Of a stretch of 64,000 nt of DNA, positions 29,763-38,851 are shown piece by piece. The stretch is from contig FOAY01000009.1 in assembly GCA_900109485.1 (NCBI GenBank), forward strand, positions 62,001-126,000. Reading direction: 5' to 3'. The number at the start of each line of letters is the position of its first letter. The stretch's first letter is position 1. The position numbers and the translations under genes were made by a program. Below the pieces are notes generated by a model. The model had not been told where the DNA came from. It did not search any database and was given only the letters and a program-made list of their open reading frames with translations. The stretch is from Kosakonia sacchari. Lineage in GTDB: Bacteria > Pseudomonadota > Gammaproteobacteria > Enterobacterales > Enterobacteriaceae.

Positions 29763-31361
29763 ATGCAGACGGCTCAACGGATCATTAAAAGATATCGACG
29801 GCGGCGCACGATTGTCTCCGTGTCGGTTGCTATTGTCGCACTTATTTTTACGCTGACTTTTCGTTTTATTTCGGAGCGGAATTTAAATCATCAACGTATT
29901 ACCGCCTTTACCCAACATGCTGTAAATACGTTTGATCAATTATTGCTGCCGCTGGCGGCAGGCCGCTATACGTTGATTCCACTGGTTGGTCAACCCTGCG
30001 CCAGCGTGCATTTGCAATTACGCAAACAGGCGGCCAGCCTGCAAACCGTGCGTGCTGTCGCGCTGATCAAAGACGGTATTCTTTATTGCTCCAGTATTTT
30101 TGGTTACCGCGATGTGCCAATAAAGCAGGTGCAATCGTTCCTTCCCACCCGGGAACCTCTGTTGATGCTCTCGACGGACAAGACATTGCTAAAGGGTCGC
30201 CCGGTACTGATTATGTGGTATCCCACCTCTGAAGACGGGCAGGATGGCGTCATTGAAGCAGTCAATATCGATCTGCTGAGCGATTTAGTGCTGGAACCGC
30301 AGGCGCCGCTGATCACGCACGCTGTGCTGAGCGTAAGCGGCAAACATCTGGTGCATGGCAAAGGCATCATGACCACATTGCCACCGCTGGGTAATGAAAG
30401 AGCGTACCAGCGCGTATCAACGAATTTCCCTTTCAGCGTCAGCGTGAGCGGGCCGGGCGCGGCGAAACTCGCATTATTACATCTGCCGTCGCAACTGCCG
30501 CTGGCGCTGATGATGAGTCTGCTGACCGGCTTTATCGCCTGGTTTGCCACCGCCAGCCGCATGAGTTTTTCCCGCGAGATCAACCTTGGGATTGCCGGAC
30601 GCGAATTTGAACTGTTCTGTCAGCCGTTGCTGAAAGCGCGCACATTAGAGTGTGATGGCGTAGAGATCTTGCTGCGCTGGCATAACCCGCGCCAGGGTTG
30701 GATTTCGCCGGAAGTGTTTATTTCGATAGCGGAAGAACATAACCTCATCGCGCCGCTGACCCGCTACGTACTGACGGAGATTCAACAGCAACTGCATTTT
30801 TTCCCCGACGATGTCCATTTCCATATTGGTATTAATGCGGCCCCGAGCCATTTACGCAACGGCGAACTGCTGCGGGACTTAAATCAGCTCTGGTTTAATC
30901 ACCACCCGATGCAGCAATTAATTATCGAACTGACGGAACGCGATGTGCTATTCGAAATGGATTCGCGAATGGTGCAGGACCTTCGACGCCGGGGGGTAAA
31001 AATTGCGATAGATGATTTTGGCACTGGCAACAGCTCGTTGGCCTGGCTGGAACAGTTGCACCCCGACGTGCTGAAAATTGATAAATCCTTCACCAAAACC
31101 ATCGGCACCGATGCCATTAATTCGACGGTCACCGATATGATCATTGCGTTAGGGCAGAGGCTGAATATTGAACTGGTGGCCGAAGGGGTTGAAACCCCGC
31201 TACAGGCGCAGCATCTGCGGCAGCAGGGGGTGAATACATTGCAGGGTTTTCTCTATGCCGAGCCAATGCCCATCAAGGCATTCCCGGCGTGGCTGGCGGG
31301 GCACAGGGAGACCCCGTCAACGCGGCAAAACGGTCATGCTTTGCCTTTCACGCCGGGCTGA
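29763..31361 (+). CDS. pdeD: Cyclic di-GMP phosphodiesterase with CSS periplasmic sensor (PdeD/YoaD)
   Basis: Degrades c-di-GMP to pGpG. A first membrane segment (VSVAIVALIFTLTFRFI) and a second (LPLALMMSLLTGFIAWFA, about 240-258) flank a periplasmic CSS-motif domain; LYCSSIFGYR carries the CSS cysteine region, linked to redox/Dsb control in this family. The cytoplasmic EAL domain follows with variant EILLRW for EAL, INAAPSH, ELTERD, IDDFGTGNSS and AEGVET, so metal and catalytic residues look complete. 532 aa. Converges with yoaE with only 3 bp between stops. It and ycgR are the two c-di-GMP proteins here. Confidence 0.94.
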   Translation: MQTAQRIIKRYRRRRTIVSVSVAIVALIFTLTFRFISERNLNHQRITAFTQHAVNTFDQLLLPLAAGRYTLIPLVGQPCASVHLQLRKQAASLQTVRAVALIKDGILYCSSIFGYRDVPIKQVQSFLPTREPLLMLSTDKTLLKGRPVLIMWYPTSEDGQDGVIEAVNIDLLSDLVLEPQAPLITHAVLSVSGKHLVHGKGIMTTLPPLGNERAYQRVSTNFPFSVSVSGPGAAKLALLHLPSQLPLALMMSLLTGFIAWFATASRMSFSREINLGIAGREFELFCQPLLKARTLECDGVEILLRWHNPRQGWISPEVFISIAEEHNLIAPLTRYVLTEIQQQLHFFPDDVHFHIGINAAPSHLRNGELLRDLNQLWFNHHPMQQLIIELTERDVLFEMDSRMVQDLRRRGVKIAIDDFGTGNSSLAWLEQLHPDVLKIDKSFTKTIGTDAINSTVTDMIIALGQRLNIELVAEGVETPLQAQHLRQQGVNTLQGFLYAEPMPIKAFPAWLAGHRETPSTRQNGHALPFTPG

Positions 31362-31364
31362 GGA

Positions 31365-32924
31365 TCACTCCTCTTCGTCGTGTTCCGACTGCTCTTTAAC
31401 AATGCGTACCAGATCCACACGATAGTCGTTGGCTTCGACGACGGTGATGTGTAACGGCGCGATTTCCAGCACTTCGCCCGCCGGTGGGATCTGCCCTTTG
31501 GCAGAGATAACCAGACCGGCCACTGTCGCGACATCCTCGTCGTCATTGACCAGGTTATCAATGCCGAGCGTATGCTGTAACGCATGTAAATCGGTGGTGC
31601 CTTTCACCAGCCAGCCGTCGCCATCGGCCACGATTTCCGGCGTTTCATCCGCATCAGGGAACTCACCGGCAATCGCTTCCAGCACATCCAGCGGCGTGAC
31701 CAGCCCCTGCACCATACCAAACTCGTTCGTTACAATCACAAAGCTGCCGCGCGCCCGGCGCAACACCGCCAGCAGTTTGATAGGATCCAGCGTTTCCGGC
31801 ACCACAATGGCCGGGCTGGCCGCAGCGATAGCGGCGACATCAGCCCCCTCTTCCAGCGCCACCAGCATCTCTTTCGCGCGAACAATACCGATCACTTCAT
31901 CCAGCTCGCCACGGCATACCGGGAACAGACTGTGCGGTGACGAGAGCAGTTGCTGACGGATCTGATCGACACTCAGATTGGCATCCACCCAACTGATATC
32001 GCCGCGCGGCGTCATGATACTGCGCAGCGAACGGGACGCCAGCGTCAACACGCCGTTGATCATATAACGTTCTTCTTCAGCAAATGCGCCTTCCGGCACC
32101 GGCACCGTGGCTTTGCTATCGGTTTCGATTTGCGGGCTTGCCTGGCGACGACCGCCCATCAGACGCAAAATGGCATCTGCTGTACGCGCACGCAGCGGTA
32201 AATTCGACTGATGGCGAATAAAGTTACGTCGGGCAACCTGGTTGAAAAACTCAATGATGATGGAGAAACCAATCGCCGCGTACAAATAGCCTTTCGGAAT
32301 ATGGAAACCAAAGCCTTCGGCCACCAGACTCAGGCCGATCATCAGCAGGAAGCTCAGACAGAGCACGACGACCGTCGGATGCTGGTTAACAAAACGCGTT
32401 AGCGGTTTCGAAGCCAGCAGCATGACCGCCATAGCGATAACGACCGCCGCCATCATGACCGGCAGGTGGTTCACCATACCGACAGCGGTGATCACGGCAT
32501 CCAGCGAGAAAACGGCGTCAAGAATAACAATTTGCAGGACCACCACCCAGAAACTGGCATAGCCTTTTCCATGCCCGCCATCATGTTCGCGGTTTTCCAG
32601 CCGTTCATGCAGCTCCGTTGTGGCTTTGAACAGCAGGAACACACCACCAAATAGCATGATCAAATCGCGACCGGAGAAGTTGAAACTCCCCACGGAGAAA
32701 AGCGGTTGGGTCAGCGTTACCATCCATGAAATCAGCGACAACAGGCCAAGGCGCATGACCAGCGCGAGCGACAGACCGAGCAGGCGTGCTTTATCACGCT
32801 GTTTGGGCGGTAGTTTGTCGGCAAGGATGGCAATAAACACCAGGTTATCAATACCCAGTACGATTTCCAGAACAACCAGCGTTAACAATCCCGCCCATAT
32901 CGAGGGATCCATTAAGAATTCCAT
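31365..32924 (-). CDS. yoaE: TerC/CorC domain inner-membrane protein YoaE
   Basis: 519 residues. The N-terminal TerC-like domain (about 1-240) has seven or so membrane segments with the acidic motifs [13 protein letters not shown] and [12 protein letters not shown], typical of the metal/tellurium-resistance superfamily. Two CBS domains ([12 protein letters not shown]...[11 protein letters not shown] and [15 protein letters not shown]...[11 protein letters not shown]) and a CorC_HlyC domain follow. Transport substrate unknown; TerC members are linked to Mn2+ export. ATG 32924 ([10 protein letters not shown]) follows AGGAGCC; the frame is open 6 codons upstream. Confidence 0.92.
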   Translation of the reverse strand: MEFLMDPSIWAGLLTLVVLEIVLGIDNLVFIAILADKLPPKQRDKARLLGLSLALVMRLGLLSLISWMVTLTQPLFSVGSFNFSGRDLIMLFGGVFLLFKATTELHERLENREHDGGHGKGYASFWVVVLQIVILDAVFSLDAVITAVGMVNHLPVMMAAVVIAMAVMLLASKPLTRFVNQHPTVVVLCLSFLLMIGLSLVAEGFGFHIPKGYLYAAIGFSIIIEFFNQVARRNFIRHQSNLPLRARTADAILRLMGGRRQASPQIETDSKATVPVPEGAFAEEERYMINGVLTLASRSLRSIMTPRGDISWVDANLSVDQIRQQLLSSPHSLFPVCRGELDEVIGIVRAKEMLVALEEGADVAAIAAASPAIVVPETLDPIKLLAVLRRARGSFVIVTNEFGMVQGLVTPLDVLEAIAGEFPDADETPEIVADGDGWLVKGTTDLHALQHTLGIDNLVNDDEDVATVAGLVISAKGQIPPAGEVLEIAPLHITVVEANDYRVDLVRIVKEQSEHDEEE

Positions 32925-33035
32925 GACAGGCTCCTGCAACAAGCGTGACGCAATAATGTGCGAGTATGCACAGGCGTGATGGCATTGAACATATTAGGAA
33001 AGTGGCGGAAAACGCCGGAATGCGCGGCACTGAAA

Positions 33036-33100
33036 GGCCTAAAGGTGAACTGACGTCGGTGACGGTCCATACGGTGGGCTACAGCCCTTTACTCCTGACT
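33036..33100 (-). promoter_or_regulatory. Possible structured 5' leader of yoaE
   Basis: Read on the minus strand, TAAAGG (33091-33086) can pair with CCTTTA (33045-33040) to close a domain. The alternative hairpin GGGCT-GT-AGCCC (33087-33076) uses some of the same bases. Two mutually exclusive folds about 120-170 bases ahead of the start are reminiscent of a regulatory leader. I cannot match it to a known riboswitch class. Confidence 0.3.
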
Positions 33101-33235
33101 AATTAAACGAACGGTAAACATAACAGAGAGCATTTATTGTTGGCAAAGATTTACCAGACTTTGCAAATTATGTGGATATTTTGCGCTCCGAATTTTCATG
33201 TACACGAAACCTAAATTACGGATCTTCATCACATA

Positions 33236-33263
33236 AATTATTTTTTCACTATCTAAAATAATT
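33236..33263. promoter_or_regulatory. Mlc/NagC-type operator of manXYZ
   Basis: AATTATTTT (33236-33244) and AAAATAATT (33255-33263) are perfect inverted half-sites separated by 10 bases. They match the Mlc/NagC consensus (TTATTTT...AAAATAA-like). Mlc repression of manXYZ is established in E. coli. The site lies about 120 bp upstream of manX. Confidence 0.75.
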
Positions 33264-33382
33264 CACGACGGAAATTAGTCTTTTGCTTTAACCCTTATAT
33301 CTGAATCGATTCGGTTTACCGGGACAGATTCCACAATACATCAATTAGTGGTGTGTTAACGACAAGAAGAAGGAGGTAGCAA

Positions 33383-34345
33383 GTGACCATTGCTATTGTT
33401 ATAGGCACACATGGTTGGGCCGCGGAACAACTGCTGAAAACCGCCGAAATGCTGCTGGGCGAGCAGGAGAACGTCGGTTGGATTGATTTCGTTCCCGGTG
33501 AAAATGCGGAAACGTTAATCGAAAAGTACAACGCGCAACTGGAGAAACTGGAAACCAGCAAGGGCGTGCTATTTCTCGTCGATACATGGGGCGGTAGTCC
33601 GTTTAACGCTGCCAGCCGTATTGTCGTCGATAAAGAGCATTACGAGGTCATTGCCGGCGTGAACGTTCCGATGCTGGTGGAAACACTGATGGCCAGGGAC
33701 GATAACCCGACCTTCGACGAACTGGTAGCATTAGCCGTCGAAACAGGACGTGAGGGGGTGAAAGCCCTGAAAGCGCAACCTGTTGAAAAACCAACTCCTG
33801 CTCCTGCGGCGACAAAAGCAGCAGCGCCTGCGAAGCCAATGGGGCCGAATGATTATATGGTTATCGGCCTTGCGCGCATCGATGACCGTCTGATCCACGG
33901 CCAGGTGGCAACTCGCTGGACCAAAGAGACCAATGTCACGCGCATTATCGTCGTCAGCGATGAAGTGGCAGCGGATACCGTACGTAAAACCCTGTTAACC
34001 CAGGTTGCCCCTCCCGGCGTAACTGCGCATGTCGTGGATGTCGCCAAAATGCTGCGCGTCTACAACAACCCAAAATATGCGGGTGAACGCGTCATGCTGT
34101 TATTCACTAACCCGACTGATGTGGAACGCGTTGTTGAAGGCGGCGTGAAAATCACCAGCGTCAATATTGGCGGTATGGCGTATCGCCAGGGCAAAACCCA
34201 GGTGAATAACGCTGTTTCGGTCGATGAGAAAGATATCGCAGCATTCAAAAAACTGAACGAACGCGGCATCGAACTGGAAGTCCGTAAAGTTTCAAACGAT
34301 CCGAAACTGAAAATGATGGATTTGATCAGCAAAGTGGCGAACTAA
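33383..34345 (+). CDS. manX: Mannose PTS enzyme IIAB
   Basis: Cytoplasmic subunit of the mannose/glucose/amino-sugar PTS permease; relays phosphate from HPr to sugar. The IIA domain has phospho-His10 in IGTHGWAAEQLL. A Pro/Ala linker (APAATKAAAPAKP) leads to the IIB domain with its phospho-His in RIDDRLIHGQVATRW (about 172). 320 aa, 3 shorter than E. coli because of the linker. GTG start 33383 follows AAGGAGGTAGCAA, an excellent Shine-Dalgarno. First gene of manXYZ. Confidence 0.96.
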   Translation: MTIAIVIGTHGWAAEQLLKTAEMLLGEQENVGWIDFVPGENAETLIEKYNAQLEKLETSKGVLFLVDTWGGSPFNAASRIVVDKEHYEVIAGVNVPMLVETLMARDDNPTFDELVALAVETGREGVKALKAQPVEKPTPAPAATKAAAPAKPMGPNDYMVIGLARIDDRLIHGQVATRWTKETNVTRIIVVSDEVAADTVRKTLLTQVAPPGVTAHVVDVAKMLRVYNNPKYAGERVMLLFTNPTDVERVVEGGVKITSVNIGGMAYRQGKTQVNNAVSVDEKDIAAFKKLNERGIELEVRKVSNDPKLKMMDLISKVAN

Positions 34346-34408
34346 CCGCGGCGGCCTGATTAACTCAGTTTTCACATTTACGTCTGATTTAGCTATAGGA
34401 GAAGTACA

Positions 34409-35209
34409 ATGGAGATTACCACTCTTCAGATTGTGCTGGTGTTCGTGGTTGCATGTATCGCCGGTATGGAGTCGATACTGGACGAATTCCAGTTCCACCG
34501 TCCGTTGGTGGCATGTACGCTGGTGGGTATCGTCCTGGGTGATATGAAAACCGGTATCATCATTGGTGGTACCCTGGAAATGATTGCGCTGGGCTGGATG
34601 AACATCGGTGCCGCAGTTGCCCCTGATGCCGCGCTGGCGTCGATCATTTCTACCATTCTGGTCATTGGCGGACATCAAAGTATCGGTGCCGGTATCGCGC
34701 TGGCCATCCCGCTGGCCGCTGCGGGCCAGGTGTTGACCATTATCGTTCGTACTATCACCGTAGGCTTCCAGCATGCGGCGGATAAGGCGGCTGAAAACGG
34801 CAACCTGACCGCGCTCTCGTGGATCCACGTCTCTTCCCTGTTCCTGCAAGCCATGCGTATCGCCATTCCGGCGGTGATTGTCGCCATCTCTGTCGGCACC
34901 AGCGAAGTGCAGAGCATGCTGAACGCCATTCCTGAAGTGGTGACCAGCGGTCTGAATATCGCCGGCGGCATGATTGTGGTGGTAGGTTATGCGATGGTCA
35001 TCAACATGATGCGCGCAGGCTACCTGATGCCATTCTTCTACCTCGGCTTTGTAACCGCCGCCTTTACCAATTTCAACCTGGTATCGCTGGGTGTTATCGG
35101 TGCGGTAATGGCGATTCTCTACATTCAGCTCAGCCCGAAATATAACCGCTCCGCAGGTGGCTCTGCTCCGGCGGCGGGTAATAACGATCTTGATAACGAA
35201 CTGGATTAA
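34409..35209 (+). CDS. manY: Mannose PTS enzyme IIC
   Basis: Integral membrane sugar channel subunit. Several hydrophobic segments starting LQIVLVFVVACIAGMES, with GIVLGDMKTGIIIGGTLEMIALGWMNIGAA near the N-terminus, the PTS EIIC sorbose/mannose-family signature. 266 aa as in E. coli. ATG 34409 follows TAGGAGAAG. manZ starts 12 bp after its stop. The ManYZ complex is also the entry point for phage lambda DNA and some bacteriocins in E. coli. Confidence 0.96.
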   Translation: MEITTLQIVLVFVVACIAGMESILDEFQFHRPLVACTLVGIVLGDMKTGIIIGGTLEMIALGWMNIGAAVAPDAALASIISTILVIGGHQSIGAGIALAIPLAAAGQVLTIIVRTITVGFQHAADKAAENGNLTALSWIHVSSLFLQAMRIAIPAVIVAISVGTSEVQSMLNAIPEVVTSGLNIAGGMIVVVGYAMVINMMRAGYLMPFFYLGFVTAAFTNFNLVSLGVIGAVMAILYIQLSPKYNRSAGGSAPAAGNNDLDNELD

Positions 35210-35221
35210 CAGGTGAACGAC

Positions 35222-36073
35222 ATGGTTGATATGACTAAAACTCCGACTGAGAAAAAACTCACCCAGAGTGACATTCGTGGTGTGTTCATTCGTTCTAACC
35301 TGTTCCAGGGTTCATGGAACTTCGAACGTATGCAGGCGCTGGGCTTCTGTTTCTCAATGGTACCGGCCATTAAACGCCTTTACCCTGAGAATAACGAAGC
35401 ACGCCGTCAGGCAATTAAGCGCCACCTCGAATTCTTCAACACCCATCCGTACGTGGCCGCGCCGGTACTCGGCGTTACGCTGGCAATGGAAGAGCAGCGT
35501 GCTAATGGTGCGGAGATCGACGATGGCGCGATCAACGGTATTAAAGTGGGTCTGATGGGACCGCTGGCCGGTGTGGGCGACCCGATCTTCTGGGGAACTG
35601 TACGTCCGGTATTTGCTGCACTGGGTGCGGGTATTGCCATGAGCGGCAGCCTGCTCGGGCCATTGCTGTTCTTTGTCCTCTTTAATATTGTCCGCCTGGC
35701 GACACGCTATTACGGCGTGGCGTACGGTTACCGTAAAGGTATCGACATCGTTAAAGATATGGGTGGCGGCTTCCTGCAGAAACTGACCGAGGGGGCCTCA
35801 ATCCTCGGCCTGTTTGTCATGGGCGCCCTGGTGAACAAGTGGACACACGTTAACATTCCGCTGGTTGTGTCGGAGATCACCGACCAGACCGGTAAAACGA
35901 CGGTGACTACCGTACAGACCATTCTTGACCAGTTGATGCCGGGCCTGGTGCCTCTGCTGTTAACCTTCGCCTGTATGTGGCTACTGCGTAAGAAAGTAAA
36001 CCCGCTGTGGATTATCGTCGGCTTCTTTATCATCGGGATTGTAGGTTACGCGATTGGCCTGTTGGGCCTGTAA
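35222..36073 (+). CDS. manZ: Mannose PTS enzyme IID
   Basis: Second membrane subunit of the mannose permease, forming the transmembrane complex with ManY. Conserved FQGSWNFERMQALGFCFSMVPA and VGLMGPLAGVGDPIFWGTVRPV. Membrane segments cluster in the second half, ending IIVGFFIIGIVGYAIGLLGL. ATG 35222 (MVDMTKTPTEKKL) gives 283 aa, as in E. coli; GTG 35213 is an alternative. A strong terminator follows. Confidence 0.95.
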   Translation: MVDMTKTPTEKKLTQSDIRGVFIRSNLFQGSWNFERMQALGFCFSMVPAIKRLYPENNEARRQAIKRHLEFFNTHPYVAAPVLGVTLAMEEQRANGAEIDDGAINGIKVGLMGPLAGVGDPIFWGTVRPVFAALGAGIAMSGSLLGPLLFFVLFNIVRLATRYYGVAYGYRKGIDIVKDMGGGFLQKLTEGASILGLFVMGALVNKWTHVNIPLVVSEITDQTGKTTVTTVQTILDQLMPGLVPLLLTFACMWLLRKKVNPLWIIVGFFIIGIVGYAIGLLGL

Positions 36074-36087
36074 CCGGGTATGTGTTA

Positions 36088-36115
36088 ACCGGGGGCTTAC
36101 CGCCCCCGGTTTTTA
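36088..36115 (+). terminator. Terminator after manXYZ
   Basis: ACCGGGGGC and GCCCCCGGT form a 9-bp GC-rich stem with a 5-base loop, followed by T5. Confidence 0.92.
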
Positions 36116-36130
36116 TTTTAAGGAGGAACA

Positions 36131-36589
36131 ATGACCGTTACGGATAGCGTTCTGCTGGCGTTTGTCGCCGCCCTGTTTGCTTTCGCCCTCTATGACGAAT
36201 TCGTCATGCCGCGTCGTCAGGGCGCATCGCTGCTGACCGTTCCCCTGCTGCGCAGAAGCCGCACTGATGGCGCTATTTTCGTTGGCTTGCTGGCGATCCT
36301 GATTTACAACAACACGATTAATGGCGGTTCCTCTTTAACACTGTGGTTATTATCTGCGCTGGCATTGCTCGGTATTTATCTTTTTTGGATCCGCGCACCG
36401 AAAATCATCTTTAAAGAGCGTGGTTTTTTCTTTGCCAATGCATGGATTGAATATAACCGTATTAAAGAGATGAATTTATCGGAAGATGGTGTGCTGGTAA
36501 TGCAATTAGAGCAGCGACGCTTGCTTATCCGTGTGCGAAATATCGACGACCTCGAGAAAATTTATAAAGTTATTGTTAATACTCAATGA
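36131..36589 (+). CDS. yobD: DUF986 inner-membrane protein YobD
   Basis: 152 residues with three hydrophobic segments: [30 protein letters not shown] and [20 protein letters not shown] soluble tail follows with [26 protein letters not shown] and basic [10 protein letters not shown], typical of DUF986. Function unknown. ATG 36131 follows AAGGAGGAACA. Located between manXYZ and mntP as in E. coli, outside the man terminator. Confidence 0.92.
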   Translation: MTVTDSVLLAFVAALFAFALYDEFVMPRRQGASLLTVPLLRRSRTDGAIFVGLLAILIYNNTINGGSSLTLWLLSALALLGIYLFWIRAPKIIFKERGFFFANAWIEYNRIKEMNLSEDGVLVMQLEQRRLLIRVRNIDDLEKIYKVIVNTQ

Positions 36590-36596
36590 GTTAAGA

Positions 36597-36612
36597 TATA
36601 GCAAACCCTATA
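36597..36612. promoter_or_regulatory. MntR-like box, distal
   Basis: TATAGC-AAAC-CCTATA matches the spacing of the MntR box (CATAGC-N4-GCTATG) with one symmetry mismatch. It starts 8 bp after the yobD stop and lies 43 bp from the second box, centre to centre. Confidence 0.5.
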
Positions 36613-36639
36613 TTTACCCGCATAAAAAATAAGCTAATG

Positions 36640-36655
36640 TATAGCCATTGCTATA
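36640..36655. promoter_or_regulatory. MntR-like box, proximal
   Basis: TATAGC-CATT-GCTATA is a perfect palindrome matching the MntR half-site and 4-base spacer. MntR activates mntP in E. coli when manganese is high. Confidence 0.65.
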
Positions 36656-36789
36656 TTTCGGGGGGGATGTACTTATATTTATTAACGTTATTTTTACCTA
36701 TAAATCTAAATGCAAATCGTTATCAACTAGTTATCTGAATTATATTTTTCGGTTGTTGTTTTATATTCTCAAAATATGTTAAGGTGCGT

Positions 36790-36912
36790 CCGTCGTTGGG
36801 GAGTAGCCGATTTCTGCTTATCCGGAAATGTACGTGTCAACATACTCGTTGCAAAACGTGGCGCGTACGGACTGAATCTGTTTCAGTCAGGCGAGACCAT
36901 TGGCACATTAAC
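36790..36912 (+). promoter_or_regulatory. yybP-ykoY manganese riboswitch of mntP
   Basis: The leader contains TTGGGGAGTAGCC (36796-36808), the hallmark GGGGAGUAGC of yybP-ykoY, followed by ACGTGTCAACATACTCGTTGC and later GGCGAGACC, the conserved elements around the Mn2+ site. It lies between a promoter-like AT-rich stretch (about 36745-36785) and the mntP start at 36968. Mn2+ binding raises mntP expression in E. coli. Boundaries are approximate. Confidence 0.88.
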
Positions 36913-36967
36913 TGCTGTTTACTGGGGGCAGTGATGTGTTTATGGAATTCCCGGTCAGGACGTCACG

Positions 36968-37534
36968 ATGAATCTCTCCGCCACTATTCTTCTCGCCTTT
37001 GGCATGTCCATGGATGCTTTTGCTGCTTCCATCGGCAAAGGCGCGACGCTGCATAAACCTAAATTCTCTGAAGCACTGCGCACGGGTCTTATTTTCGGCA
37101 CCATTGAAACGCTGACGCCGCTCATCGGCTGGGGCCTCGGTATGCTGGCCACCCAGTTTGTGCTGGAGTGGAACCACTGGATCGCGTTTGTGCTGCTGGT
37201 GTTTCTTGGCGGGCGCATGATTATTGAAGGCGTACGCGGCGATGACAGTTGCGAAGCGGAAACGCCGCATCGTCATGGTTTCTGGCTGCTGGTTACGACC
37301 GCCATTGCCACTAGTCTGGACGCAATGGCTGTTGGTGTCGGTCTGGCTTTCCTGCAGGTTAATATTATCGCCACCGCGCTGGCAATTGGTTGTGCGACGC
37401 TGATTATGTCGACGCTCGGGATGATGGTTGGTCGTTTTATCGGCCCGCTGCTGGGCAAACGGGCCGAAATTCTTGGCGGTATTGTGCTGATCGGTATTGG
37501 CGCACAGATTCTGTGGAGCCACTTCGCCGGTTAA
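36968..37534 (+). CDS. mntP: Manganese efflux pump MntP
   Basis: Exports excess Mn2+ across the inner membrane. 188 aa with six membrane segments. The LysE-superfamily acidic motifs are [13 protein letters not shown] near residue 16 and [13 protein letters not shown] near 120, each with a membrane aspartate needed in the family; [16 protein letters not shown] also fits. Controlled by the upstream riboswitch and MntR-like boxes. Its 3' end overlaps the 3' end of rlmA by 4 bp. Confidence 0.96.
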   Translation: MNLSATILLAFGMSMDAFAASIGKGATLHKPKFSEALRTGLIFGTIETLTPLIGWGLGMLATQFVLEWNHWIAFVLLVFLGGRMIIEGVRGDDSCEAETPHRHGFWLLVTTAIATSLDAMAVGVGLAFLQVNIIATALAIGCATLIMSTLGMMVGRFIGPLLGKRAEILGGIVLIGIGAQILWSHFAG

Positions 37535-38346
37535 TCTTCCCGCTGTAAGCAGTGAATACTGAAATCCGTCTGGCAGCGGAAGCGTTCCATTGCCGCTAAT
37601 TTTTCCCAGACTTCCGGTTTCGCGCGCCATGCAAAGGGCGTCATCTGTAGTAAAGCCACCGCTTCCTGACCGGTAAGGCTCATCTCATAAGCCAGCGCGC
37701 GGGTTTCTACGACTTTAAACCCTTCTATTGCACCCGCGTTTTCAGCATGCAGTTTTACGTCGTCGTAGATTAACCCTTTCAGTTCCAGCAAATGACGAGG
37801 CCCGGGAGCAGCGGTAATAACTACACCACCGGCCTTAATTACACGCGCCAGTTCTTCCGCTTTACAGGGAGCATAAATGCGAACCAGTGCATCTATGCTC
37901 TTATCTTCAAACGGCAGACGATGGCTGGAAGCTACACAAAACATAACCTGCGGGTAGCGTTTTGCCGCCGCGCGGATCGCGGCTTTGGAGACATCCAGCC
38001 CAAACGTTTTTGCACCGTGGTGTCGGGCTATCGCAGCAAAGGCCTGAGTGTAATACCCTTCCCCACAGCCAATATCCAGTATCGCGTCGGCCTGCTCTGG
38101 CAATCTGGCCTGTAACAGAACGCTGATGGCATCCCGCAGCGGCTGATAGTGTCCGGCATCCAGAAATGCACGACGCGCCTGCATCATCTCCGCGCTATCG
38201 CCGGGATCGCGGGAACGTTTATGCTGTACCGGCAACAGATTCACATAACCTTCTTTCGCCAGATCGAACTGATGACGCTGCGGACAAACGAAGGCGCTCT
38301 CGCGACGCTGTAAAGGCGAGTGACAGAGCGGGCAACTGAAAGGCAT
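37531..38346 (-). CDS. rlmA: 23S rRNA (guanine-745-N1)-methyltransferase
   Basis: Methylates G745 of 23S rRNA using SAM. N-terminal zinc site Cys5, Cys8, Cys21, His25 (FSCPLCHSP...VCPQRHQFD). Class I MTase motif [16 protein letters not shown] lies near residue 90, followed by [17 protein letters not shown] and [14 protein letters not shown]. 271 aa, close to E. coli RrmA (269). Convergent with mntP. ATG 38346 follows CCGGAGTTTTT in the complement. Confidence 0.94.
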   Translation of the reverse strand: MPFSCPLCHSPLQRRESAFVCPQRHQFDLAKEGYVNLLPVQHKRSRDPGDSAEMMQARRAFLDAGHYQPLRDAISVLLQARLPEQADAILDIGCGEGYYTQAFAAIARHHGAKTFGLDVSKAAIRAAAKRYPQVMFCVASSHRLPFEDKSIDALVRIYAPCKAEELARVIKAGGVVITAAPGPRHLLELKGLIYDDVKLHAENAGAIEGFKVVETRALAYEMSLTGQEAVALLQMTPFAWRAKPEVWEKLAAMERFRCQTDFSIHCLQRED

Positions 38347-38409
38347 AAAAACTCCGGAGGGTATTTCTTAAAGGGCGAAAGTGTACCGCCATTTACCGCA
38401 CGAGGAAAT

Positions 38410-38437
38410 TAAAAAGCCCCGCACAAGTGCGAGGCTT
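38410..38437 (-). terminator. Terminator after cspC
   Basis: AAGCC.CGCAC and GTGCG.GGCTT form a long stem with one mismatch; on the minus strand T5AATTT follows. Confidence 0.8.
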
Positions 38438-38487
38438 TATGGCTGACTTTAACGCGCAAAGCGCGTACAAGCTCAGAGGTGTCGAAA

Positions 38488-38697
38488 TCAGATAGCAGTT
38501 ACGTTAACTGCAGCCGGGCCTTTCTGACCGTCCTGAATTTCAAACTCAACGTTCTGGCCTTCAGCCAGAGTTTTGAAGCCGTTACCCTGGATTGCAGAGA
38601 AATGTACGAATACATCTTTGCTGCCGTCTGCCGGAGTAATGAAACCAAAACCTTTAGACTCGTTGAACCACTTAACTTGACCTTTAATCTTTGCCAT
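38488..38697 (-). CDS. cspC: Cold-shock-like protein CspC
   Basis: 69-residue single CSD/OB-fold nucleic acid-binding protein that stabilises mRNAs such as rpoS and acts as an antiterminator. RNP1 KGFGFITP and RNP2 VFVHFSAIQ are intact. The sequence [19 protein letters not shown] appears identical to E. coli CspC. ATG 38697 is used; AAGGAA lies 11 bp upstream. The yobF reading frame overlaps its first 14 bases. Confidence 0.96.
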
Positions 38698-38851
38698 TTG
38701 CAAAATTCCTTAATGTATATACTTCGCCCGCAGGCATTGACTGAGAAAACTGAGACATTACTGCTTGAGGCACTAATATAAGGTTCGGCAGAGAAGCTGT
38801 ATTCAACGAAACGTGTTTACTCAGGACTTCTTTACTGAAAATGCCACACAT
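38684..38851 (-). CDS. yobF: YobF-like small protein, apparently frameshifted after residue 14
   Basis: The first 14 residues ([14 protein letters not shown]) are those of YobF, a small stress-linked protein encoded just upstream of cspC. The reading then changes: the annotated frame gives [15 protein letters not shown], whereas the neighbouring frame encodes [20 protein letters not shown], matching the family continuation. One base appears to be missing near 38808-38810. As read here the ORF is 55 aa and runs 14 bp into cspC. Either a true frameshift, a sequencing error, or a diverged short protein. Confidence 0.55.

Larger units (their letters stand above)
32925..33382. other. Divergent yoaE / manX regulatory region
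   Basis: About 460 bp without a gene. The left half is GC-rich and looks like a transcribed, structured yoaE leader (33030-33100). The right half is AT-rich and carries the Mlc/NagC-type operator (33236-33263) and the manXYZ promoter. A weak CRP-like half site ending in TCACA is at about 33219-33234. Confidence 0.6.
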
